A model generated the notes under the pieces. That model was not told the DNA's origin. It did not search any database and saw nothing but the letters and a program-made list of their open reading frames with translations. From Clostridia bacterium (GTDB taxonomy: Bacteria; Bacillota; Clostridia; Christensenellales; Pumilibacteraceae), in the NCBI GenBank assembly GCA_017500845.1, contig JAFVXY010000022.1, forward strand, positions 17,948 through 81,947: a DNA stretch of 64,000 nt, read 5' to 3'. Made by a program: the position numbers and the translations under genes. Shown piece by piece: positions 1-7,268 of the stretch. How positions within the stretch are numbered: the stretch's first letter is position 1; each line of letters starts with the position of its first letter.

Positions 1-57
1 GGGGCGGCATACTTAAATTTTGTGCAAGAAAGCGAAAATCATAATGCAAACAAGTAA
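1..57 (+). CDS. C-terminal tail of a possible upstream gene (partial)
   Basis: The first frame of the + strand is open from base 1 to a TAA at 55-57 and would encode an 18-residue tail. A strong hairpin with a T-run follows 20 bases later, as expected after a gene end. Too little is present to assign a family, and a chance open stretch is possible. Confidence 0.35.
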   Translation, partial: GAAYLNFVQESENHNANK

Positions 58-76
58 GAGCGCATCACAAAAAAGC

Positions 77-117
77 AAAAATACGGTGTATCTCAAAAGA
101 GGTATTCCGTATTTTTT
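77..117. terminator. Bidirectional intrinsic terminator
   Basis: AAAAATACGG at 77-86 pairs with CCGTATTTTT from 107, with an inner TATCTC/GAGGTA stem. There are T-runs on the + side and A-runs (T on the minus strand) on the other. It can end an upstream + gene and the minus-strand amidase gene that stops at 231. Confidence 0.75.
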
Positions 118-230
118 GGTTGCGGTTTTTGCGGTGTGGTTATAAGTGTATAACTAACTTTGTGATAAAAACAAAAGCACGTATATCCGTTTTATTTGCA
201 CAGCAACAGCAAAGGACGGACAAAAACTGC

Positions 231-1292
231 TTATGGCAACGGTCTGCCGCCGCCAAGAGGAGTAAGGCGCGACCAAGTCATTCTGCCCACGATGCCGTCA
301 CGATCTAAGCCGTTTTCCTCTTGAAATTGCTCGACCGCAGTTTGCGTTGCTCCGCCAAAAACTCCGTCAATATTGCCGACGGGATAAAGCTTAGAAAGTA
401 GCTTTTGCTGTAAGTACCGCACAAATACGCCCCGACTGCCTCGGCGTAGAGTGGGCAATGGCATTTGCCGAGTTAGATATGCCCAAGTATTTCTACCCAC
501 TATGCCATCGGCGGCAAGTCCGTTTTGCGTTTGAAATTCACGCACAGCCGCTTCGGTGCCGCTACCGAAAGCTCCGTCCACCGTAAGCTCCTCGCCGTAA
601 AGGTTAAGGTAGCATTGAAGAATTTGCACGCTTTTGCCCCGACTGCCTCGGCGTAGGGTTGGGAGTGAGGTGTAATAAATTTGCGGAACGTAGCTTACGT
701 CCAAATCCTCGCTTACTCCTATGCACGCGCCGTCCCCACAGCTTTCTTGAAAGTCAGGGTCAACCATAAGCTTTGCTTCGTTAAAGTTAGTCATAAAGCC
801 GCATTCGGCAATTACAGCGGGGCAGTTTACCGAGCGCAAAACGCCGATTTCGGTAAGCGTGCCCACGCCGAGATTGCGAAGCGGAATTTCCTCGCTTAGT
901 CCTGCCGACACGTCGTAGGCAAGCAAACGGCTTAGCGTGCTGTAATAGTTCTCGCGCGAGTAGTAAACGGCGTATCCGTTAGCCGAAGAAAAGGTCGAGC
1001 TGTCTGCCGCCGCGTTGTAGGCGAATGTAACCAGTCTCGAAAGACCTTGTCGATTTATTCTCGTCACCCTTTGGCTGATGGATAAGTCGGTAAGCTCGGG
1101 CTTAACGTCGTATACATTAAAGCCTGTTCTTAGACACGCAAGCAAAAAGTAATACTTAGCGGGTCTATTAAATTCGTTTTCGTAAAAGCTTCTCCCTATG
1201 TACGGCATAATGGGCGTGCGCTTGCCCACGGTGGGTGGAAACTGTCCGTGCTCGTCGTTTGCGCCTATGTAAAAATTGTCTGCGTTAGCCAT
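231..1292 (-). CDS. N-acetylmuramoyl-L-alanine amidase-like protein with two peptidoglycan-binding domains
   Basis: The predicted protein has 353 residues. The first ~190 resemble Amidase_3 zinc amidases: an early H-G (in DEHG), an E-x3-N-x3-A helix, and near the end of the domain AVIAECGFMTN, which matches the catalytic-Glu motif V-E-x-G-F-x-x-N. The rest is two tandem PG_binding_1 domains, each starting LRRGSRG and ending DGIVGR-x-TW. The start at 1292 follows a clear GGAGG; an upstream in-frame ATG at 1346 lacks one. There is no signal peptide, so export would need a holin, lysis or another route. The usual second zinc His (S-I-H-A-N) appears to be replaced by F-A-Y-N, so activity is uncertain. 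A role in wall turnover, sporulation or as a prophage-like endolysin is possible. Confidence 0.75.
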   Translation of the reverse strand: MANADNFYIGANDEHGQFPPTVGKRTPIMPYIGRSFYENEFNRPAKYYFLLACLRTGFNVYDVKPELTDLSISQRVTRINRQGLSRLVTFAYNAAADSSTFSSANGYAVYYSRENYYSTLSRLLAYDVSAGLSEEIPLRNLGVGTLTEIGVLRSVNCPAVIAECGFMTNFNEAKLMVDPDFQESCGDGACIGVSEDLDVSYVPQIYYTSLPTLRRGSRGKSVQILQCYLNLYGEELTVDGAFGSGTEAAVREFQTQNGLAADGIVGRNTWAYLTRQMPLPTLRRGSRGVFVRYLQQKLLSKLYPVGNIDGVFGGATQTAVEQFQEENGLDRDGIVGRMTWSRLTPLGGGRPLP

Positions 1293-1346
1293 AAAAACCT
1301 CCATTAGCAGTATTTTATGTGTATTTTGCGCGCGGTGTTCATGCAT

Positions 1347-1375
1347 TTGACTTTTGGCGTGTAAGTTGATACAAT
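1347..1375 (+). promoter_or_regulatory. Sigma-70 type promoter for the peptidase E/dtd operon
   Basis: TTGACT at 1347-1352, a 17-base spacer, then TACAAT at 1370-1375. The predicted start near 1382 leaves a short leader containing AGGGGAAG before the ATG at 1394. Confidence 0.7.
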
Positions 1376-1393
1376 ATAGAAAAGGGGAAGAAT

Positions 1394-2050
1394 ATGCAAA
1401 AAAGGATTATTGCTATCGGCGGAGGCGAAATTCGCAACAAAACCACGCTGGAAATAGACAGAATTATAGCGTCATACATAAAAGAGCGCGCTTACCCAAA
1501 CCGTGGAACGGCGCTGTTTTTAGGTACGGCAAGCCACGACAGCATGCCGTACTTTAACAGCTTTCGTAAGACGTATACATCGATTTTTGACATAAAAGCG
1601 GAGGTAGGACTGCTCGTTTACGGTGAAAACGACGACGAGAACATTCGTGCAAAGTTCGCAAAGGCGGATTGCATTTACGTGGGAGGCGGCGACACTAAAT
1701 TTATGCTTGACCTCTGGCGAGAGCGAGGGATAGACAAGCTTTTGCTTGAAGCTTACGAGCGCGGCGTAATTATCTGCGGGCTAAGCGCAGGAGCGGTTTG
1801 TTGGTTCGATAACGCCTACACCGATTACGATATTATGCGCGGACAAAGCTCGGAGTACAAGGTTCTACCCGCGCTTGGCTGGCTACGCGGAATTGCTTGT
1901 CCGCACTACGACGAGCGACCCGAGTTTGACGGGGTGGCAAGCGGCTTTGATCTTGCCTACGCAATAGGCAACGACAGCGCAATCGAATTTGTTGACGGCA
2001 AGCCTGTAAGCTATATCGGCAACGCAAAAAGAATGGGGGACAAAGAATGA
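1394..2050 (+). CDS. Peptidase E-like (family S51) serine peptidase
   Basis: 218 residues with the class I glutamine-amidotransferase-like fold of peptidase S51. An N-terminal I-I-A-I-G-G-G-E strand opens the fold, and IYVGGGDTKFML is followed by the nucleophile elbow GLSAGA, whose Ser is the expected catalytic residue. In characterised relatives (PepE) the enzyme cleaves dipeptides with N-terminal Asp; related members are cyanophycinases. No signal peptide, so cytoplasmic. The ATG has a GGGGAAG ribosome site, and the stop overlaps the start of dtd (ATGA), so the two are translationally coupled. The exact substrate is inferred, not shown. Confidence 0.85.
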   Translation: MQKRIIAIGGGEIRNKTTLEIDRIIASYIKERAYPNRGTALFLGTASHDSMPYFNSFRKTYTSIFDIKAEVGLLVYGENDDENIRAKFAKADCIYVGGGDTKFMLDLWRERGIDKLLLEAYERGVIICGLSAGAVCWFDNAYTDYDIMRGQSSEYKVLPALGWLRGIACPHYDERPEFDGVASGFDLAYAIGNDSAIEFVDGKPVSYIGNAKRMGDKE

Positions 2051-2484
2051 AGGCGGTTATTCAAAGGGTAAAAAGCGCAACGCTTAGCGTAGACGGACAG
2101 CTTATCAGCCAAATCGGTGTAGGGCTTTGCGTTTATTTTGGAGTCGAAGCAGGGGACTGCGAGGAGCAGGCCGACTATATGGCAAAAAAAATTGCCGCAA
2201 TGAGAATTTTCGAGGACGAAAACGGCAAAATGAACAAGGCGCTTGCTGATGTGGGCGGCTCGATTTTGCTTATTTCGCAATTCACACTGTGCGCGGACAC
2301 CTCGCACGGCAACCGTCCCAGCTTTACCTTGGCAGAAAAGCCTGAGCGAGCAAAAGCACTTTACGAGTACGAGGCGGCAAAGCTCCGTGAATATGGAATA
2401 GAGGTAAAGCAAGGCGTTTTTGGCGCAGATATGCAAATTTTGCAGCATAATGACGGGCCTGTAACCATTATTATGGAGCGATAA
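2047..2484 (+). CDS. dtd: D-aminoacyl-tRNA deacylase
   Basis: 145 residues, the usual length of DTD. The protein begins MKAVIQRVKSATL and has the two active-site signatures of the family: S-Q-F-T-L in the middle and a C-terminal N-x-G-P-V-T-I (here NDGPVTI). DTD hydrolyses D-amino acids, and glycine mischarged on tRNA-Ala, from tRNA in the cytoplasm and so protects translation. It overlaps the peptidase gene by four bases. In many Firmicutes dtd follows relA; here it does not. Confidence 0.95.
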   Translation: MKAVIQRVKSATLSVDGQLISQIGVGLCVYFGVEAGDCEEQADYMAKKIAAMRIFEDENGKMNKALADVGGSILLISQFTLCADTSHGNRPSFTLAEKPERAKALYEYEAAKLREYGIEVKQGVFGADMQILQHNDGPVTIIMER

Positions 2485-2507
2485 AGCTAATTGTAATATA
2501 TATTTTG

Positions 2508-2640
2508 GACAAAATTGTGCAAAAATAGGGCAAAAAATATTTAATTTGACAAAATTGTATAATTTTGCGCGACAATAAATTAAGACTCTTTTGTTTTTTG
2601 TGTGATTTTGGTATCGTTATTTAGAGAAGTGTGGTATAAT
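2508..2640 (+). promoter_or_regulatory. AT-rich regulatory region upstream of the ABC exporter operon
   Basis: The gap 2485-2681 holds two direct copies of GACAAAATTGT (2508-2518 and 2548-2558). The second lies in a perfect inverted repeat CAAAATT-GTAT-AATTTTG (2550-2567) next to a TTGACA (2546-2551). Downstream, an extended -10 TGGTATAAT ends at 2640. The ribosome site AGGAGG is at 2665-2670. The repeats look like operator sites; the regulator is unknown. Confidence 0.5.
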
Positions 2641-2681
2641 ATCGTTGTATGGTGTAAGCTTAAAAGGAGGAAAGGGCAGGC

Positions 2682-5045
2682 TTGCAGTATTATTTGTTGA
2701 TTATAGCCGGCATTGTTATAGCCGTGGGGCTCGTATGTTTCGAAAGATACGTTGGCGAGTTCCGCTTTTTGTTTTCTTTTTTGCGCAAAAGGGAAGACGA
2801 TGTTGACCTATCATCGACAGCAAGCGAGAATGAAAATTACGATGACGTATCCTCAAAACATATACCAAATAATAAAAAATCAAAGCGTGATAGGTTTGCT
2901 AAGCTCAATGGAAAGTACCTGTATCCCGTCATCGCGCTGATTATTCTTTTTACAATCAGATATCTATCAGGTGATCGAGCTCTTTGGGACGTTGCGGCAC
3001 TTAGCTATCCTACGGTGGCACCGTGGCTTGTGGCACTGTCCGGGATTTTTATGTGGCTGGAAATCGCCGCGCTGTTTGTTGTAATTCTTTACGTATTCTT
3101 TGATTTTGCAAACATCAACAATCTTGTAAAGTTTTTCGCAACCCCAATTTTCGTGTTGGGGCTTTTGCTCATAATTCCCGCCATAAAGCTGTTCTGCGGC
3201 GCAAGCGGCGAGCTTAATCTTTCGTCTGTTACCATGGCGATGGAGATAGGCGTAGGACTGACCATTTGTGCTTTTGCGTGGCTCCGCGACAGAAATTTCA
3301 AAATATCAAAGAGTGAGCTTATCAATTTGTTGCTTTCTCTTTTACCTATCATAATAGCGGCGCTTCCTCCGTACACACTGCAGCTTTTGTTTGGTTACGC
3401 TAAAGGTTTTATCGACATAAAGGGAATTACGCCCGAGCATAGAATCTTCCTTTACTTTGCATTCATAATTCCTATTGCGATTTACTTTGCTATAAGGAAT
3501 AAAAGTGAAGATGTAATACGCTTCTCGATGGTTTACCTAAGCCTTGTAACCATGACGTCGTACACATTCAACTATACGTTTGCGGATTTTCTTAATCCTA
3601 CTCACTGGCCGTTGCACCTTTGCAACACGGCAATGTATATCGTTCCGCTTTGTCTGATTTTCAAATGGGACAAGCTGTTTTATTTTACGTACTTTATCAA
3701 TGTTATGGGCGCATTCCTTGCTATGGCGATGCCCAACTATGCTGACGGAACAAACATACTCAGCACACACCTCGTGCTGTTTTGGACAAACCACTTCTGT
3801 GCGTTCTTTATGCCGCTTCTTATCGTTGCGCTAAAAATTTTCCAGCGTCCCAAGCTTCGGCAGTTTATTTATTCGATGGTGGGCTTTTTGATTTACTTCG
3901 TGTTTATCCTTATAATAAACGGCTGGTTCAGCAACTACGGAAGCGTGGATTACTTCTTCCTTAACAGCGACTTCATTGTAGACAAGCTTGGTTTATGGGC
4001 AGAAAAAACGCGCGACCTTACGTGGAAATTCAATATTGGCGAGCTTCGATTTGTATATTATCCGATATACCAGCTGCTGTTCTTCCTCGTATACGTAGGA
4101 ATTGCGTTTGGAATGTGGTTTATATACGAGCAATTCTTTATTATCGCCGATTCGCATTTTGATATGCATAACCGCAACCGCGCTTATCGCCAGGATAAGT
4201 ACGCACTGCTTAGCAAACTTAACGGGAGGAAAATGACAGGACCTATGTATACGGAAGAAACCGACAAGCTTATAATCGAAAACTTTGGCAAGCGATACGG
4301 ATCAAGCAACGTTTATGCTGTTCGTAACGCCAACCTCGAGGTTCACGCAGGTGAAATTTTCGGCTTCCTCGGCCCCAACGGTGCAGGTAAGTCAACCATA
4401 ATAAAGAGTATCGTAGGTATTCAGCCCATTACCGAGGGCACTATAAAGGTGTGCGGCTACGATGCGGAAAAGCAGGCGGTAGAGGCAAAAAGGCAAATAG
4501 GCTACGTCCCCGACCACTACGCTTTGTACGAGCGCCTCACCGGCAGAGAATACATCAACTATATAGCAGATATTTACGACGTCCCCAAGGCAGAGCGTGA
4601 CCAACGCATAGAGGGCTTTATCAAGCTATTTGAGTTGGAGGGGGCGTTTGACAACAGCATGCGCACGTACTCGCACGGTATGAAGCAAAAAATCGCTATC
4701 ATGGCGGCGCTCGTACACAATCCCAAGCTTTGGATTCTTGACGAGCCGCTTACGGGTCTTGACCCCAACAGCATATATCAGGTTAAGGAATGCATGAAAA
4801 ACCACGCAAAGGCGGGCAATATAGTATTCTTCTCCAGCCATATCATCGATGTGGTGGAACGCATTTGCGACCGAATTACGATTATCAAGCAGGGTACTAT
4901 TTTGTGTACCCGCAGTGTGTCGGAATTTAACGAAAACAACACCCTTGAGGACTTCTATCTTAAGACCATCGAGGAGAGCGAAGCAAAACGTCAGCAAATC
5001 AGTGCGGACAAGAAAGGTAAGGAGCAATTAGGTGAAAGAGCTTAA
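2682..5045 (+). CDS. YwaF/TP0381-like membrane domain fused to an ABC transporter ATPase
   Basis: 787 residues. Residues 1 to ~490 are hydrophobic with many membrane segments. The stretch with THWPLHLCN-x-A and later NYADGTN...HLVLFWTNH resembles the integral membrane YwaF/TP0381 family. Residues ~525-760 are a full ABC ATPase: Walker A GPNGAGKS near 565, an SHGMKQK signature near 662, Walker B LWILDEP near 683, and an SSHI switch. The start is a TTG after AGGAGG; no ATG fits better. The gene overlaps the following permease by 14 bases, so the ATPase most likely powers that permease as a drug, lipid or peptide exporter; the substrate is unknown. The fusion is unusual. Confidence 0.8.
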   Translation: MQYYLLIIAGIVIAVGLVCFERYVGEFRFLFSFLRKREDDVDLSSTASENENYDDVSSKHIPNNKKSKRDRFAKLNGKYLYPVIALIILFTIRYLSGDRALWDVAALSYPTVAPWLVALSGIFMWLEIAALFVVILYVFFDFANINNLVKFFATPIFVLGLLLIIPAIKLFCGASGELNLSSVTMAMEIGVGLTICAFAWLRDRNFKISKSELINLLLSLLPIIIAALPPYTLQLLFGYAKGFIDIKGITPEHRIFLYFAFIIPIAIYFAIRNKSEDVIRFSMVYLSLVTMTSYTFNYTFADFLNPTHWPLHLCNTAMYIVPLCLIFKWDKLFYFTYFINVMGAFLAMAMPNYADGTNILSTHLVLFWTNHFCAFFMPLLIVALKIFQRPKLRQFIYSMVGFLIYFVFILIINGWFSNYGSVDYFFLNSDFIVDKLGLWAEKTRDLTWKFNIGELRFVYYPIYQLLFFLVYVGIAFGMWFIYEQFFIIADSHFDMHNRNRAYRQDKYALLSKLNGRKMTGPMYTEETDKLIIENFGKRYGSSNVYAVRNANLEVHAGEIFGFLGPNGAGKSTIIKSIVGIQPITEGTIKVCGYDAEKQAVEAKRQIGYVPDHYALYERLTGREYINYIADIYDVPKAERDQRIEGFIKLFELEGAFDNSMRTYSHGMKQKIAIMAALVHNPKLWILDEPLTGLDPNSIYQVKECMKNHAKAGNIVFFSSHIIDVVERICDRITIIKQGTILCTRSVSEFNENNTLEDFYLKTIEESEAKRQQISADKKGKEQLGERA

Positions 5046-6717
5046 GGCAAAAACTCCATTAAAGGCTAGGCTAAAGCACTTTATTTCGCTGGTGCTTATG
5101 CAGCTTAGGGACAAAATGGACAGAACAGCGTTCTCGACAAAAAGAAAAGCCATTTTTAGGGTGGTCTTTTTGGCGTTGCGCTTTATTGCCGTTGCCGCGA
5201 TTTCGTATCTGCTGTTTTATTATGCGGCGCTGTTTGGTATTTTTTCGATAAGCAGCGTTGTGCCTATCGGTATTGTTGCTGTTATATTTACAATTATCTT
5301 TGTGCTAAGCGTGCTGTCCTGCACAAGCGGACTTATGAATACGCTGTATTTTGCCGATGACAACAAGGTGCTTGTTACACTTCCCGTAACAGGCGATATG
5401 GTGTTCTTTTCTAAGCTTGTAGTATACTTTATTTTTGAGCTTGGTAGGTCGTATACCTTTACCTTGCCGATACTGCTTGGCTACGGAATGAGCGCGGGCT
5501 TTGGGTTTGGAATGTACGTTTGGCTAATATTTGCACTATTTTTCGTATCGGCGGCTCCGGTTGCGCTTGGAGCATTGCTTTCTATGCCGGCTATGGCGGC
5601 GTATAAGGGGCTTAAGCGTCACGAAACTGCTAAAATAGCGCTACTGTGCCTTGTGGTGGGCGCGTGCGTGTGGGGAATCATTTCGCTTATTTTGGCAATT
5701 CCCGAAAACATCAACATAGTCGAACAGCGTCCGTGGATTATGCAGAGTATATATAGCTTTGTATCTGCATTCAACAAATACACATATCCGTCGTACAAAA
5801 TCGCAACCATGCTTATGGGCAGTTACGTCAATATGAGGTTCGTACATACGGGCGAAACATTTGTTACGTTTGGTTTTCTTTTGGCGGCGATAGTTGTTTT
5901 TCTGGTTATAGTGTATCTTTTGGCAAAGCCGCTTTTCCTCAAAATGACAGCGCAGCCCTTCGAGTACGAAAAGAAGGAGAACATAAGGGCAAGGGCAAAC
6001 AGCAAGCACACAAAGTACAGGTCGATACTTCTAAAGGAGCTTCGCCTTGCGCTTCGCTCTACCGAAATTTCATATTCGTTTATAGTGGTTTATCTTGCCG
6101 TGCCCATTATGATACTGCTTCTAAACAAGATTTTTGCGGCAATGAGCACTAAGCTTCTCGGTCAGTATATGACGTATTCGTTCAACCTGCTTATTATTTT
6201 GCTCATATTGCTTGCCTCCAACGCCATTGTTTCTACAATGTATTCGATGGAGGGTAGGGCAGGCGGAATGAAAAAGACCAAGCCCATCAACCTTGTGATT
6301 CCGCTTCTATGCAAAATTTTCTATAATGGCATAATGTCCATTGTGTCTATTGGCGCGGCTATGGCAATATTCGGCGCACATACGCATTTTACGATAGCGC
6401 AGACGCTTATGCTTGCCATCTGCGTCCTTGCGTTTCAGTACGGTCATATCCTTTGGTGTGCCGAGCGTGACCTTATGAATCCGCAAAACGAGCAGTACGC
6501 AACAAGCGGAACGGTTATGAACAACCCCAACAGCAACAAGGCAACGCTTACTGCCTTCCTTATTGCGTTTGCGGTATTTGGCGCATCGCTTAAATTGTTT
6601 ACCGAAAACCCCGTTTCGGCTTGCATAAAGCTTATGCTGGCAGGCATTGTGTTCTTTATAATGCGCGCATACTTATTCGTGGTCAAGGTAAGAGTATATT
6701 ATAGGGAGAAGATGTAA
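5032..6717 (+). CDS. ABC transporter permease (ABC exporter type)
   Basis: 561 residues with many hydrophobic segments split into two blocks around a charged cytoplasmic loop (KKENIRARANSKHTKYR), as in putative ABC-2 type exporter permeases. The start is a GTG with AAGGAG upstream, inside the end of the ATPase gene. It is the probable transmembrane partner of the upstream fusion protein and is followed by a small membrane-anchored protein with a one-base overlap (TAATG). Substrate unknown. Confidence 0.75.
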   Translation: MKELKAKTPLKARLKHFISLVLMQLRDKMDRTAFSTKRKAIFRVVFLALRFIAVAAISYLLFYYAALFGIFSISSVVPIGIVAVIFTIIFVLSVLSCTSGLMNTLYFADDNKVLVTLPVTGDMVFFSKLVVYFIFELGRSYTFTLPILLGYGMSAGFGFGMYVWLIFALFFVSAAPVALGALLSMPAMAAYKGLKRHETAKIALLCLVVGACVWGIISLILAIPENINIVEQRPWIMQSIYSFVSAFNKYTYPSYKIATMLMGSYVNMRFVHTGETFVTFGFLLAAIVVFLVIVYLLAKPLFLKMTAQPFEYEKKENIRARANSKHTKYRSILLKELRLALRSTEISYSFIVVYLAVPIMILLLNKIFAAMSTKLLGQYMTYSFNLLIILLILLASNAIVSTMYSMEGRAGGMKKTKPINLVIPLLCKIFYNGIMSIVSIGAAMAIFGAHTHFTIAQTLMLAICVLAFQYGHILWCAERDLMNPQNEQYATSGTVMNNPNSNKATLTAFLIAFAVFGASLKLFTENPVSACIKLMLAGIVFFIMRAYLFVVKVRVYYREKM

Positions 6718-7154
6718 TGAAAAAATCTGTTATTTTGGCAATCCTTGCAATTTACATCTTGTCCATAGCGATAGTTGGCTATTTTGGTATGAAAACAGCC
6801 GTTTACAACGAAATCAAGTACGTTACGCACATTCAGCTTATCGACTCAAAGGACGGCGATTATACGGTTATTTATGACGTTGAGGATGATCGCGATAATA
6901 TTGCCTTGCAGTATCACGACGGTCTTAGGTTTCAGCTGTATTACGAGGTTACGCCGATAGACGCAACCAACGCAGCGGTAACCTTTGATTTTGAGCTTGA
7001 TGAATACTCTGAATTTATTCAAATCAGCCCCACGGGAGTCGTTACTGTGTTGCCCGGTGATTACGAATATATAACCGTTTACGGAAAAATCCGCGCTCAA
7101 GACGGTTCGAGAGCGTCAAGTCGAACAATATGTATTTTTATAATGAATTGGTAA
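6717..7154 (+). CDS. Small membrane-anchored extracytoplasmic protein of the ABC operon
   Basis: 145 residues with one N-terminal membrane segment (about residues 4-24) and an outside domain predicted to be all-beta and Ig-like (alternating V-T-F-D-F and F-I-Q-I-S-P-T-G-V-V-T-V-L-P-G). The phrase SPTGVVTVLPGDYEY resembles the turn of bacterial Ig-like (BIG) domains. It follows the permease with overlapping stop and start codons, so it is probably an accessory subunit of this exporter. I recognise no named family. Confidence 0.65.
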   Translation: MKKSVILAILAIYILSIAIVGYFGMKTAVYNEIKYVTHIQLIDSKDGDYTVIYDVEDDRDNIALQYHDGLRFQLYYEVTPIDATNAAVTFDFELDEYSEFIQISPTGVVTVLPGDYEYITVYGKIRAQDGSRASSRTICIFIMNW

Positions 7155-7204
7155 CAAAAACGTATAAGCGTAATACGGTTTTATTATCACAGCACCGTTT
7201 TTGT
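7154..7204 (+). terminator. Possible weak terminator after the ABC operon
   Basis: ACAAAAACG (7154-7162) is complementary to CGTTTTTGT (7196-7204) across a long loop that contains a small CGTAT/ATACG hairpin. The T-run is short, so termination is uncertain. Confidence 0.35.
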
Positions 7205-7268
7205 CTAACACTATCATAACGCCAACGAGCAATCGAAGGCGATAATATATAAATAAAGGGAGGTAAAT

